Positions 9,786-20,900 of a stretch of DNA of 64,000 nt are shown here, one piece after another (position 1 is the stretch's first letter; each line of letters begins with the position of its first letter). The DNA is taken from positions 1,528,969-1,592,968 of the forward strand of contig NC_092525.1 in NCBI RefSeq assembly GCF_037038585.1. Reading direction: 5' to 3'. Both the position numbers and the translations under genes were made by a program. The notes beneath the pieces are model-generated. The model saw only the letters and a program-made list of their open reading frames with translations, made no database searches and had not been told where the DNA came from. This DNA comes from Patagioenas fasciata. Its lineage: Eukaryota; Chordata; Aves; Columbiformes; Columbidae.

Positions 9786-11215
9786 TATTAGCGTTCTTAC
9801 TATTTTACGGGAGAAACACAGGGCACAGCTGATTTTGCCCACGTGCAGCGCAGTGATCACACGGGTGCGGTGAACCGGGTGGAAGGCCCTAGAAAAGGAA
9901 AATCAGCCTCCGTGTGCAGGGCCAAAACAGAAATCCTTTTCAAACTGTGCCATTTTAAAAAGCTACCAGGGGTATAAAGCAGAAAAAAGAGCAGTGAATG
10001 TGTATAATGACACAATTAGATGGTTCTCCAGTTCCATGATGTGCTCTTTTACTGACAGTGTCTGCTGGAGTGGATACCCTGGACACCAACAAGCGGGTCC
10101 TGGTGCTGTGCCCATGGTGATTCATCCACTGTGGCCGTGGGTGTTAGGCCCTGATACAATAGACACAAAACCTTGGGAGGGAGGTGATCACAGTAGAACG
10201 CTTAAAGATAATGAGCTAGCAGACTTGATTTAATCTTTATTTAAAAATACACATGGCTGCTGTCTTTTCTACAGTTTAGGTAGGACGGGCTCCAATATCT
10301 CTATGAATTACAATACATGACAAAAATTAAAGGGGGAAAGCTCTATTTTTACAATGGTAAATACAGTCTAAATCAATTTGGGAAACAGGTAAAGGGGTGT
10401 AGCAAATGAGGCACAGACGATCCTGTTTTATCTCAGAAGGCTTTGGCGTATTTACAGCTTTAGGCACAGCGTGTCCAATCCCGTATAAAATGCACTGTCC
10501 ATACCAATTCAGCCTGTCCCCCGATATAAGGACATCAGGATGCCACCCTGCATTCACCAAGGGACAATCCTGATCTAATGTTCTCTGTGTATTCTACACC
10601 AATATCTGTTCGTCAACAAACCTTTTACTGGTTTCAATTTCTTTCCCTGATTGTCCTTTTTCAAATACAATGCGTATGTAACATTTTGTATTGTGTAATA
10701 TGCATTATATAATAGACAATATATGATTTAAAACATATATCTTACTATATATTACATGTAGTGCATTGCTATACTACACATCTCAAGGTATACCCACCCA
10801 GACCTGTGCAGCATATTAATATTCTTTACAGTGGCCACCATTAATTACAATATTCAATCAGATTCCCCCTGGTAGCTTTCCCCAGGGAGTCAAACGATCC
10901 TTTTCCAATGTCACAAAATACAGCCGGGGGGGACTTCTTTCGAATCCCTCCTGTCCCTTGTCCACTACCTATTTCACAATCACAATAACAAACAATTGGT
11001 TAACCGTAAGTATTGGACTATAAAATCACCCAAGACACAAGTAACAACAAATCACTAAAGACACAAACAATTATACAATTGCTAAGGCACAAACAGCAAA
11101 ATCACTAAAGGTACCTTTATCAAATTACTGTTCCCTTGTTTTTCTCTTTTATTTATTGTTTTCTCATTTTCCTCTTTAGTTTTTTATTTCTTTTTAATTT
11201 ACCCAATTTACCAAA
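9786..11215. other. Unassigned AT-rich region left of the retroviral mosaic
   Basis: Low GC, with AT-rich words around 10680-10770 and short CACTAAAGACACAAAC-like repeats at 11020-11110. A 77-codon minus-strand frame at 10327-10560 has several cysteines but matches no family I recognise. It might be more of the retroviral element that starts at 11437 and reads leftward. Unit-2 copy at 38620-40049. Confidence 0.4.
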
Positions 11216-11419
11216 ATGCGCAGACCCAACGCGCTGGTGTTGCCCACGTCTCGCGCAGGCAGCCTGCAAACAAACCAGACTATGAAAGTGCCTTATCTCA
11301 TTGATGGGGTTTTACCCACGTCTCGAGCTGGCCCGAGGATCCGTGATCCCTTCCGGGAATTCCCCGGTGCCGGCACAAGGTCCCAGAGATCCTGGGGTCC
11401 ACGGGAGGTCAGGCAGATT

Positions 11420-11437
11420 ATCCCATCCTCGTCGCCA
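11420..11437 (-). other. Retroviral primer binding site, tRNA-Ser(GCU) type
   Basis: On the minus strand the sequence is TGGCGACGAGGATGGGAT, the 18-nt complement of the 3' end of vertebrate tRNA-Ser(GCU) including CCA. It directly follows an LTR end and precedes a leader-like stretch running left. Unit-2 copy at 40254-40271. Confidence 0.7.
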
Positions 11438-11578
11438 GAAAACGATACCGAAAAGTCGGCAAACAGACTCTCTAACACTGTTTTGAAAGTGTTAAAAAGC
11501 AGGCACTTTTATTACGGCGCGCTGGGCACTCGGGGGATCGCTCCTCTAATCCAGCGTGCGTTCCGCTTTCCTCTGGTT
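11438..11578 (-). mobile_element. LTR 3' fragment (R-U5) of a tRNA-Ser-primed endogenous retrovirus
   Basis: On the minus strand an AATAAA signal (11508-11513) is followed by about 70 bases ending immediately before the serine primer site, as in an R-U5 end. Its right side joins integrase coding sequence of another, lysine-primed element at about 11578, so only about 140 bp of this LTR is present. No matching partner LTR was seen. The exact junction is approximate. Unit-2 copy at 40272-40412. Confidence 0.55.
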
Positions 11579-12360
11579 TTACATATCCTGGAACTCCTGA
11601 AACAGCAAAACACGCCAACCACTGTTTACAGACGTCCCGTGCTCTTTCACCAGTGCGTGCAGCCGCAACGAGAAATCTGGAATGAGCGTCTACAGAAACA
11701 CATACGTATTTACCCACTTCAGAACAACGCGTTACATCAGCTGGCCGTAATGTCAGTAATCCCTCCTGGATTAACACCCTCTTTGGATGGCACCGGTGCT
11801 GACTGTTGGCAATCAGGGCAGGACATAAGAACGCTCCTGGCCTGATCCGTTGTAATTTGAAATTGTCGTTTTAACGACTTTGCATTCTGGTGAAAGAGTT
11901 TATGTGATAATTTACCTTGCTCCAAGGCTTTAGGCACAGTAAGCGGCACAGCTCGTGCATCGGCCCTCCTATTGCCTTCCACAAGAGGTCCTGGAAGGGC
12001 AGCGCGAGAGCGGATGTGCGCTGCATAAAAACCATGACGTCTATGATTTATTAGGAACCATAGCATTCTCAATTCAGCCATCAAAAGAGGATTATCCTCT
12101 TCCTTCAGAAAAGAAGCTTCCAGGCGGTTAAGTATGCCAGCTGCATAATATGAGTCAGTTACAACATTCAAAGGCTCATTACAGAACACTCAAAAGCGAT
12201 CCTAACAGCTGTCAGCTCAAGAACTTGTTTGACCCTTGGTCTCCTTTTTCTACCTTGTGTTTGGAACACTGGGTATCTGAGTTTAGCCACATAATTACAA
12301 CTTTACGTGAGCGACCAAAGGCATCAGTAAATACAGTCTTGTCACTTACTGGTCGTTGCT
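11579..12360 (-). pseudogene. pol: ERVK pol fragment: RNase H and integrase N-terminus/core
   Basis: The largest open stretch (11737-12189) begins in RNase H, with TDSYYAAGIL carrying a conserved Asp. It runs into the integrase zinc-binding domain, where HX3H (HKLFH) and CX2C (CPDC) are both intact. In another frame (about 11579-11777) the core domain follows, with a VSVDAHSRF stretch containing the first catalytic Asp and a VPGYVKPEE stretch where a conserved TDNG would be expected. The second catalytic Asp is therefore lost or changed, and the sequence ends there in a foreign LTR. A further RNase H motif, VFTDAFG, lies at about 12325-12345. Not functional. Unit-2 copy at 40413-41194. Confidence 0.85.
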
Positions 12361-13375
12361 GACAGCAGCATTTGCCCTACAACGGTAAATTACCAATTTC
12401 AGCCCACAGTTTATGTTGGGGGTAATAAACTGATATGTTCCCTGCATATGTTGCCAATGCAATCTGGAAATTCACATCTTCAGTTAATTACCATTGCAAA
12501 TTCTCCTTTGTTGTAGGAATAAATATACATTCAAAGTCTGTCCCATACATAGCACATAAACATTCTCTGCCTTTAATTATTGGGTTTGCATACATTTCTT
12601 TTATTATCCAAACTGTTTTCATTGGTGTGTGAGCTAGAAAAACCCATTCCAACTCTTAAAGAATCACTTAATGACTTGTCCCATTGAAACGGTACTGCAA
12701 ACGGTTGGACGGTATTGGCTATGAGTGCCAGCCAAACTGGCAGCTGCAAATTGCGTCCCCATCCCTATTTTTGTTCAACAGCATCGAATACTTTCTATAT
12801 GGCCTGCTGAGCTTTGTCATCCAATACCTGAGTAGACAATAAATTCAGGTCTCCTTTCAAAAGTGTAAAAAGTAGACACAGTTCCTCTGTGGCAATGCCC
12901 AAAATAGGTCGGAGCCAATTTATGGCTCCTAGCAATTTTGTAAGTCATTTAAGGTCATGATATTATGGAATTTAAGAGGTACTGGCTAAGGAATGATTTC
13001 TTGTTCTGTTATTTGCCACCCCAAATATTTCCATGGAGCAGTTTTCTGAATTTTTTCTTGTGCAATTTGTAATCTAGCCTTTTGTATAGCGTTACATAGG
13101 ACTTGCATTACTTGTTGTAGTTCCTGCTCTTATAACATGACAAGCAAGATATCATCCATATAACGACAGATACAAGCTGAGGGGTACAGCTTCCTCACAG
13201 GTTGTACAGCTGCTGCAACTACTGTCTTGCAAATGGTTGGACTATTTCTCATCCCTTGTGGTGATACCACCCAATGCTATCTCTTCATAGGCTCCTCTTG
13301 ATTAAGTGAAGGAACACAAAATGCAAATCTGGGGGCATCCTCAGGATGTAGCAAGGTGGCACAGGTGTCCATGCC
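12361..13375 (-). pseudogene. pol: ERVK reverse transcriptase fragment
   Basis: The catalytic YMDD box is intact at 13151-13162 (RYMDDILL). Upstream, PSLNQEEPMKR and SPQGMRNSPTIC-like motifs of the palm are recognisable across frameshifts. Downstream, the APWKYLGWQI connection and thumb motifs follow. Several in-frame stops interrupt it. The N-terminal fingers are missing: the sequence enters RT at an LHPEDAPRFAF-like motif directly after the dUTPase block. Unit-2 copy at 41195-42209, with YMDD at 41985-41996. Confidence 0.85.
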
Positions 13376-13560
13376 ATAATTTTGATTTCACCTTGATAAT
13401 CAGAGTCAATTACTCCAGGTAAAACAAACAAACCCAATTTGGTAGTAGATGATCAACCTATTAACAAAGCATGCACACTAGGCACTAAAGGCCCCCACAC
13501 TCCTCTGGGAATAAGCAATACCACAGCAGTAATTAATTATCATCACTGACGGGCTGGCAG
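13376..13560 (-). pseudogene. ERVK dUTPase remnant
   Basis: The minus strand encodes PGVIDSDYQGEIK (about 13382-13419), the conserved dUTPase motif with its substrate-contacting Asp. Hydrophobic sequence precedes it. In beta-like retroviruses this domain sits in the pro frame between gag and protease, and here the protease that should follow is absent. Stops are present. Unit-2 copy at 42210-42394. Confidence 0.75.
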
Positions 13561-15215
13561 CCAAGTCCAGCCCTGCACTTCCAGCTGTTCCAGGGAAGAG
13601 ATCTCGGGTCATGAGTTTAGACTTGAATTTATTTGATGGGGGTGGGGGAAGTCCTGTCCCCCACCTCCTGGGAAGGGTTAATTGGCTCCCCCTTTACATT
13701 AATCCTTGAATGATGTTCACTCACACAGTGCTTGCCCTTTCCCCATTTTGGACGATCTCTAGGAGGTACAGCCTTCGAAGTCTGGCGTGCATACTTTGTG
13801 TAATCTTTCTTTACACGACCCAGTGTCCCACAACAAAAACAATTCGATTTCAGTTCTGTTCCCAATACTTGTAACTGTGCTGCTAAAGCAGCAGCTAGAG
13901 AGCTGGTATAATGTTCAGTTGACTTATGTTTTGACACACTCTCATATCTGCTATAGTACACCTTTCCCTATTCCCCAAATCCTGCAACACACGCTGACAA
14001 TCAGCATTAGCATTCTCAAAAGCCAATTATTTTAGTAACAACTCATGCGCTGTGTCATTATCAATTTGTCTCTCCAAAGCAGTTTGCAAGCGGTCTAAAA
14101 ACAGCGCATAAGGTTCCTGTGATCCTTGCAAGATTTTTGAAAAGGACGTATTGGCATCTCTCCCAACCTCCAGTAACTTCCGAACCACTTTCATTGCTAG
14201 TTTTGCTATTACACCACATATATATCTCTCTGGGTTACGCAACTTGATTATCTGGCAAAGCGTGGGCACATTCCCCAGCTAAAGGACTGCAATCAATCCA
14301 TCTCATCCGATATGCATTATCAACGGTCTCTATAGTACAGTTCTCCCAAAAATCAGATAACTACTAGTCAATATACTGTATGGTTAAGATCATTTTCAAC
14401 AAAGAACGCCAGTCATGTGGAGTAAGTTCGTAAGAGGAGCTTAATGCTTCAAAAATGTATAACAAATGATAAAGTAACCCCATTTTCTTTAGCTAATGTT
14501 GGTAATTCCTTTACAACATCATATGGTAGCTGCTGAAAGCCTGGAGATTGCTGTTCACAACAGATCACTGGGCATGCCGTAACCACTTTCGAGTCTCCTG
14601 TTTTCAAAGCCTCTTCTCTACATTTATCCCACATGGTTTAATTAGTGCGCACTTTCAGTTGCAAAGTAACATCCGGGGGGAATAAATCAGGCTCTTACTC
14701 TGGGTCCGTCGGGCCAGGATCAAGGGGCTTGTCAGGCGACTCCCACAAACCATCATTTGCCAAAAGTGTTCACTGTAGTGTACATGCAGGGGCTTTGTTA
14801 TCAGCCAATCCTTTATCCACTACTACATCTGTGGTCAGTGCATTTTTGCCTAATCTATCTACAGGATCCCCCTCCTTCCCTGGCAAGGGAGGAGCAGAAG
14901 GTTCACAATTAGTTGCAACCCGCGCAACTACTTCCTTCTGAGTCGCTATTAAAGCAGACATAATTTTTGCCCAAGTAGATAAATATTCACAAGCAGCTTT
15001 ATCTCCAGTTGCTGCCTGTTCATATAATTCTCGTTCAACTTTCTGCCATGCCTCCAACTAAAATGTTCCAGTTGTAGGAAAGTCCAGCACATGATCAGCA
15101 AGCCTTTCTTATAAAGTCATTAATCGGACTACTGGTACATTGTGATTTTGCTTTCTTAATAAAAGTTGAAGGACATCTAGGGTTTGTTTGGTTCAAGGGA
15201 TAACTTCCCTCCTAT
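13561..15215 (-). pseudogene. gag: ERVK gag remnant
   Basis: The gag start context GGGAAGTTATCCCTT is present, but the initiator codon reads ATA at 15213-15215. The start can be placed because the related element at 24052 still has ATG. Segments then follow for the matrix/p10 region (14770-15057), the capsid N-terminal domain (14449-14634, with LPYDVVKEL) and the capsid C-terminal major homology region (14027-14269, with ILQGSQEPYALFLDRL). The nucleocapsid (13629-13961) has a zinc knuckle, CFCCGTLGRVKKDY, that has lost its His and last Cys (R and Y instead). Frames shift between the segments. Unit-2 copy at 42395-44049. Confidence 0.82.
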
Positions 15216-15347
15216 GGTTCCAAATTGCTCATCTTTTCTTGCTGATGGGTGCACGCTGTGGTTTCTGTTTCCTGGCTCTGTTTCCCTGTCCTTGTTCAAT
15301 TGGGCTTTGCCACCAGAACGGCTGCTGCCTTTACAGCCGCACTCAAA

Positions 15348-15365
15348 GTCCCTGTTCGGGTGCCA
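15348..15365 (-). other. Retroviral primer binding site, tRNA-Lys(UUU) type
   Basis: Minus-strand TGGCACCCGAACAGGGAC differs at one base from the standard lysine-3 primer site. It lies two bases inside the LTR end. Unit-2 copy at 44182-44199. Confidence 0.8.
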
Positions 15366-15367
15366 TT

Positions 15368-15712
15368 TGTAGTGAATGTGGCACCGACTCTCTTTTAAGG
15401 TGAGACAAGAGACATTTGTTACAAACTCAGGTTTGCATTTATACTCGCTATGATGCTTGCTCAAGCATTTGCTGATTTGGTAAGTTCGTCATAACATAAG
15501 TGATATATTGGTACTGCCATAAAAGCATCGTTGTCTATACCACAAGCTACCCCCGTCATCCCCCTTGATGTATCATTCCTGTACCAATCCCTCTGTCCTC
15601 GATGTATCACGTAGCATACAGTACATGCTTCTTGTGTTATTCCACTAATGATTGTTCTCACGCTGTCAACTCTCACAGTTTCTCATAGGCCCAATGTCAG
15701 AATACTGCCACA
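15368..15712 (-). mobile_element. ERVK 5' LTR (345 bp)
   Basis: It begins TGTGGCAGTA and ends with CTACA on the minus strand, the TG...CA form. A TATA-like GAGTATAAATGC is present. The poly(A) signal has decayed to AACAAA, whereas the related LTRs at 23552 and 24325 keep AATAAA. Only one LTR of this provirus remains. Unit-2 copy at 44202-44546. Confidence 0.82.
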
Positions 15713-15884
15713 ATCACCTTTCTCCTTCCTTGAGCTCTCCTGACCTGCGGTTCCACCACTGTTGTCTTCTTTCTTGATCCCTCTTGACTCACAGGTGCCC
15801 TCCAATCCTCTTTCTCGATCACTCTTCCTCACAGGTTCGCCTCCTTCCTTACTTTTCCTTTGCACGCTGCTCCACCTGAAGAGA
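15713..15884 (-). CDS. Candidate exon, Lys/Arg/Glu-rich repeat peptide, truncated by LTR insertion
   Basis: Unrecognised product. It follows a strong acceptor (GTTTCTCTTCAG or similar) and starts VEQR-like on the minus strand. The frame stays open through about 44-bp repeats built on GGATCAAGAAAGAAGA, giving a highly charged, probably disordered peptide. The ERVK LTR begins where the next repeat should continue, so this copy is interrupted. Paralogous blocks are at about 21900-22050, 22640-22850 and 24538-24597. Coding status is unproven, but the shared splice acceptor and shared frame argue for an expressed ancestral gene. Confidence 0.35.
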
Positions 15885-16644
15885 AACACACAGAGGACTG
15901 AGCTACATCAGCCCCAGGGCACTACAGTCAGACGGGGGCTGAATCTGGGGGCTGACACCTCCCCACACCCCACAGCGTGCCCGCCTTGCCTTGGCCCCGG
16001 CCCCTCACACAGCCCTTCCCCTCAGCTCTGCCCCTCCGCTGCAGCACAGCTTCCGCACATGCCCTGCTCAGGCTGGACCCCAGTTTCATGGGTTAGAGAT
16101 ATCATAGCTCAGTACAAATCCCCACGGTCCTCACCTGCTGTTTGGTGCTTGTGGAGGGTCACACTCCCTGTGCCCCAGGACACTGGCCCTGCCCGGCCCT
16201 GCGGGAGTGTCTGGAGCTGCCGCTGGCTGGTTCTCCAGCTTTAGGGTCACCCGCAGAAGCCCGCTCTCCTCAGCTCTGCACACCCATCCAGTTGCGCCGC
16301 CCAGGCAAAGTCAGCTTCACCCTCTGCTCTACACCTCACCTGCAAACAACCAACTTTCAACTGACAACTGTCCAAAACCCACCGACAAACTCTCCAAATC
16401 TCAGCCTTTCGCTTGCAACTGCTGCCTCTAGTGCATCTCACAGACAAGCCTTCAAAATCCCCTCATCCTGCAATAATACTCCAGCACTGATCACCTGCGG
16501 GAACAACTACCACAATACCAGGCAAACACCAACCAGTTCTGGCACGGAAATATCACTTTCTCCTCAAGATTCCACCCTACACCAACTGCTGACAAACACA
16601 CGCTGTCCTCACCAAAGCCAAACGCTGCAACAACCAGCGACAAC

Positions 16645-16912
16645 TCAAATTTGCGTGGGCGGTGCAAAATTGCAGGGGTGAGCTAACGCAGAGCTGGGCT
16701 TGAAAGCTGCAGAGTGTGCACCCTGTGCTATAACGTGGCGAGCTACTGCCATTCTGCCTTCTCCCTGGGAGAAGCGCGTGAGCAGAGGCTGCTTCAAGGC
16801 ACGATGGGAACGGTTTGGTTCTCCGGGTCTCTCAGGGCGAGAGCGATAAATGTGATCTGTGTCGTGGCGCAGGAACTTCCCGTACACTTGCTCCTCCATT
16901 CGGTCTCGGGTG
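16645..16912 (-). CDS. Candidate exon or 5' coding block, unrecognised product
   Basis: A clean acceptor (CCTCTCTTGCAG) precedes CACCCGAGACCG followed by an ATG in good context. An 84-codon frame begins MEEQVYGKFLRHDTDHIYRS. The paralogue at 25560 begins MEKQVDGKFLRHDTDHIYYS, but a one-base length difference sends it to an early stop after 34 codons. Conservation of the first 18 residues at a splice site is the main support. Nothing in the peptide identifies a family. Unit-2 copy at 45479-45746. Confidence 0.3.
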
Positions 16913-17000
16913 CTGCAAGAGAGGGAGCGAGAGATTCAGGGCAAGATTGACAACCTCGGCGTCCCCGTCCCAGCCACGGGTCACCCAAACCTGCAGACAT

Positions 17001-17790
17001 CCCGGGAGGCCCCCTAAGATTTACACTCCCCTATGCCCCACCCTTGAAGCCTGGACATCGCCAGAACCATAGAGCAAGTATTTCTTGAGGAGGCACCCAA
17101 AGGGTCCGTGTTCTCTTTCAGGCAGATGCTAGCGCAAGATTGCAAATCATCTCACAGCTACCAGGAAGGTAAAAAATAACGTCTTGAAATGGGAAAGGAA
17201 CAGGTATTGTTTCTCTTCATCACCTCCCTCATTGCCACGTTATCAAGGTCTCCCGCAATGTTCCACAGGAAACTTGAAGCTTGGAATTCCTGGTATTCTG
17301 AACCTGGGCAAGAAAGGAAGAAAAGCATGAGACTGATCATAAAGAGGGTGGCTGCTCGTAACATGGAAAGAGCAGTAACAAGGTAAAAAGATATCACTTT
17401 TCCTTAGAGAGCTCTCAAAGCTGCCTGTTAAGGACAAGAAAAACAAACTTGTGACGGACCATTACTTAAAATCCAAGGCCCAGGAAGCGATCTAATGTAC
17501 ATTGAAACGCGGGCCACGAGACAGTGGAAGTGCCACGAGCTGAGACTGAAGGGACAGAGGATGAATTTCCAAAGAAGTTTAGGTTTCGATGTCAAAACGG
17601 AAAATTCTACGTCATTAAAATATAATGCAAAAGTCAGTGTAAAATCAAGTAAGGCAACGACTCCAAATGAACTCCCAGGCGCTTCAGTCACTCAGCAGAT
17701 CAAAAATGCGGATCATTTCTCACCTGCCCACCTCCCAAACCCCAGCCTATGTCCCCTGCTTCCAGCTTACCTGAGCCCAGATTAAAGGAG
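17001..17790. other. No recognised gene between module A and the minisatellite
   Basis: Mixed sequence with short frames on both strands and no family resemblance. The right end (about 17780-17900) again shows a copy of the module header that also flanks the other side of the minisatellite. Confidence 0.45.
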
Positions 17791-17956
17791 GATTTCAGAG
17801 GCCATGCCAAGTTCTGCTGCTCCTCGTTCGGGTTGCCAGTCTTCCTCCTCGCTCTGGAATTGCAGGTCAACCGCCTTCCTGTTCTTCTTTGATTGACGCT
17901 GAGCTGCCGCGTTACCCGCTGCCGTCTGAGCGGATCTCGGGGAGCCTCTGGAACCG

Positions 17957-20900
17957 CCAGAGCGCTCCCCCCACCAACATTCTCTTGCCTTGTTTTCGGG
18001 GTTCCTCTTCACCAGCTGAGGCGCCCTCCCACCCCCCGCCGCCCTCTTACCTTTTTCTAGAGGTCTCTTGAGCCACCAGCAAGCTCCCCCGCACCTTCCC
18101 TCAGCGATCTTGGCCCGCCAGAGGCCTGCCCCTCGTCAGCCTCCTCCCCTTTTCCTGGGTGCTGCTTGAACCACTGGTGGGCTCCCCTCCACCATCCTCT
18201 CGTCCTTTGTAGGGGAGTCTCGTGACTCACCAGAGCGCTCTCCGCCGTTGCCTTGCTGGGGTTATTGACACCGCTTGACTTGCCAGAGTGCTCCCCCTCG
18301 CAGTTCTCTTGTTGGATTTCTTGGGACCTTTTGAACCATTGGAACAACGGGAATGCTCCCCCCCACTGTGACCTTGCCTTTCTTCAGTGCCATCTTGACG
18401 TGCTGGAGCACTTCCCCGCGCCGTCCTCTTGCCTTTTACTGGGGAGTCTCTTGAATATCCACAGCACTCCCCCCTGCCATCCTTTACCAGATTTTTTGAC
18501 ACTTCTTGACATCTCGGAGTGCTCTCACTCACCCTTGTCTTGCCTATTTTCAGGGCGCTCCTGTCCCGCTGGATGCTCCTCCCTGCTGTCCTATTGCCAG
18601 ATTGAGAATTCTCGACCTGTCCCAGCGCTACCCCACCGTCCTTCTGCCTTCTAACTGGGAAGTCACTTGAAGAACTGGAGCACTCCCCCCTGCTGTCCTC
18701 TTGCCTTTCTTCACTGAGATTTTGGCCTGCCAGAGCACTCCTCCCTGTTGTCCTCTCACTGGATTTCTTGGGACCTCTTGACCCACTGGGTTTCTCCTCC
18801 TGCTGTCCTTTTGCCTTTCTTTAGTACAATCTCAGCCTGCTGGAGCGCTCCCCCTCGCCGTCCTCCTGCTGGATTTCTTGGAACCTCTTGACCCCTTAGG
18901 GCGTTCCCCCTGCCACCCTCTTGTGGTTTTTGGGGGAGTCTTGTGATCAACCAGGCCGTTTCCCCCCACCATCCTCTTCCCCTTTTCCTGGGTGCTTCTT
19001 GATCCACCAGAGTGCTCTCAAAGCTGCCTGTTACCATCCTCTAACCATTCTCTTGCCTTTTTTGGTGGAGTCTTGTGACTCACCGGAGCGTTCTCCACCA
19101 TTGTCTTGCTGGATTTGTTGACATCGCTTGACCTGCCGGAGCGCTCCCCCTCACAGTTCTCTTCCTGGATATCTTGGGACATTTTGAACCACTGGGGGGC
19201 TCCCACCCGCCATCCTCTTACCGCATTTATTGAGACGTCCTGATCTGCCAGAGCGTTCCCCCTCGCCGTCCTCTTGCTGGATTTCTTGGGATGCCTTAAA
19301 CAACTGTGGGGCTCCCACCCACCATCCTCTAACCGCATTTATCGAGATTTCCTGATCTGCTGGAGCGCTCCCCCTTGCCGTCCTCTTGCTGGATTTCTTG
19401 GGATCTCTTGGACCACTGGGGGGGCTCCCACCCCCCATCCTCTTACCGCATTTATTGAGACTTCCTGATCTGCTGGATTGCTCTCCCCCTGGCCTTCCTC
19501 TTGCACTTTTTTGGGGGAGTCTTCTTCACACATCCGAGCGCTCTCCCTCACCCTTGTCTTGCCTCTAGTCAGGGCGCTCTTCTCCCGCTGGAACGCTCCT
19601 CCCCGCCATCCTATTGCCAGACTGAGAATTCTTGACCTGCCGCAGTCCTGCCCCGCCATGCTCCTGCCTTCTGCCTGGGAAGTCACTTGAAGAACTGGAG
19701 CGCTCTCCCCCGCTGTCCTCTTGCCTTTCCTCAGTGGGATTTTGGCCTGCTAAAGAGCTCCTCCCTGTCGTCCTCTTGCTGGATTTCTTGGGACTTCTTG
19801 ACCCATTAGGGCGTTCCCCCTGCCACCCTCTTGTGGTTTTTGGGGGAGTCTTGTGACCAACCAGGCCGTTTCCCCCCACCATCCTCTTCCCCTTTTCCTG
19901 GGTGCTTCTTGATCCACCAGAGTGCTCCCCTGCACCATTCTTTTGCCTTTTTTGGGAGAGTCTTGTGACTCGCCGGAGAGTTCTCCACCATTGTCTTGCT
20001 GGATTTCTTGACATCGCTTGACCTGCCGGAGCGCTCCCCCTCGCAGTTCTCTTGCTGGATTTCTTGGGACGTCTTAAACAACTGAGGGGCTCACACCCAC
20101 CATCCTCTAACTGCATTTATCGAGATTTCCTGATCTGCCGGAGCGCTCGCCCCTGCTGTCCTCTTGCTGGGTTTCTTGGGACCTCTTGACCCACACGAGC
20201 TCTCCTCCCCACCGTCTTCTTGCCGGACTTATTGAGACTTCTTGACCCGCCAGAGTGTTCCCCCTCATCATCCTCCTGCCTTTTTCTGGGGATTCTCTTC
20301 AACAACTGAAGAGCTCCCCCGCACTGTCCTCTTCCCTTTTTTCTGGGTGATTCGTGAATCACCGGTGAGCTTCTCCTTACCACCCTCTTGGGCTTTTTTC
20401 AGAGCAACCTTGACCCATCAGAGCACCCCCTCACCGTCCTCTTGCCAGATGTACTGAGGGTTCTTCATCTGCCACAGCGCTCCCCCACGCCATCCTCTTG
20501 CTGGATTTCCTGGAACCTTGTGAACCACTGGGGGGCTCCCACCCACCATCCTTTTACCGCATTTATTGAGACGTCCTGATCTGCCAGAGCGCTCCCCCTT
20601 GCCGTCCTCTTGCTGGATTTCTTGGGATCTCTTGGACCACTGGGGGGGCTCCCACCCGCCATCCTCTTACCGCATTTATCGAGACTTCCTGATCTGCTGG
20701 AGCGCTCCCCCTCGCCGTCCTCTTGCTGGATTTCTTGGGTCCTCTTGACCCATTAGGGCGTTCCCCCTGCCACCCTCTTGTGTTTTCTGGGGGAGTCTTG
20801 TGACCAACCAGAGTGCTCCCCCCCACCATCTTCTTCCCCTTTTCCTGAGTGCTTCTTGATCCACCAGAGTGCTCCCCTGCACCATTCTCTTGCCTTTTTT

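Larger units (their letters stand above)
11579..15712 (-). mobile_element. Truncated ERVK (class II) provirus, minus strand
   Basis: Reading leftward from 15712 the order is 5' LTR, lysine-type primer site, leader, gag (matrix/p10-like start, capsid, zinc knuckle), dUTPase motif, RT with YMDD, RNase H and integrase. It then breaks off before the end of integrase. No env and no 3' LTR were found. The dUTPase upstream of RT and the lysine primer are typical of beta-like class II elements. Reading frames are broken by many stops and frameshifts, so it is a fossil. The right end abuts host-like module sequence beginning ATCACC, the presumed target side. An identical copy is at 40413-44546. Confidence 0.88.
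15713..17000 (-). repeat. Exon-like module, copy A
   Basis: About 1.2 kb that recurs in direct orientation at 24538-25640 with only scattered differences, plus one block of about 90 bp present only here. The minus strand shows exon signals: TTTCTCTTCAG before GTGGAGCAGCG (near 15883) and CTCTCTTGCAG before CACC (16912). The first block encodes Lys/Arg/Glu/Ser-rich peptide with GSRGIKKEDN-like repeats, and is cut at its 3' side by the ERVK LTR. Unit-2 copy at 44547-45834. Confidence 0.75.

Noticed and set aside
9786-11215. env gene of the ERVK provirus
   Set aside because: The cysteine-bearing 77-codon frame at 10327-10560 lacks any transmembrane, furin or immunosuppressive-type motif, and the provirus already breaks off in integrase at about 11578.
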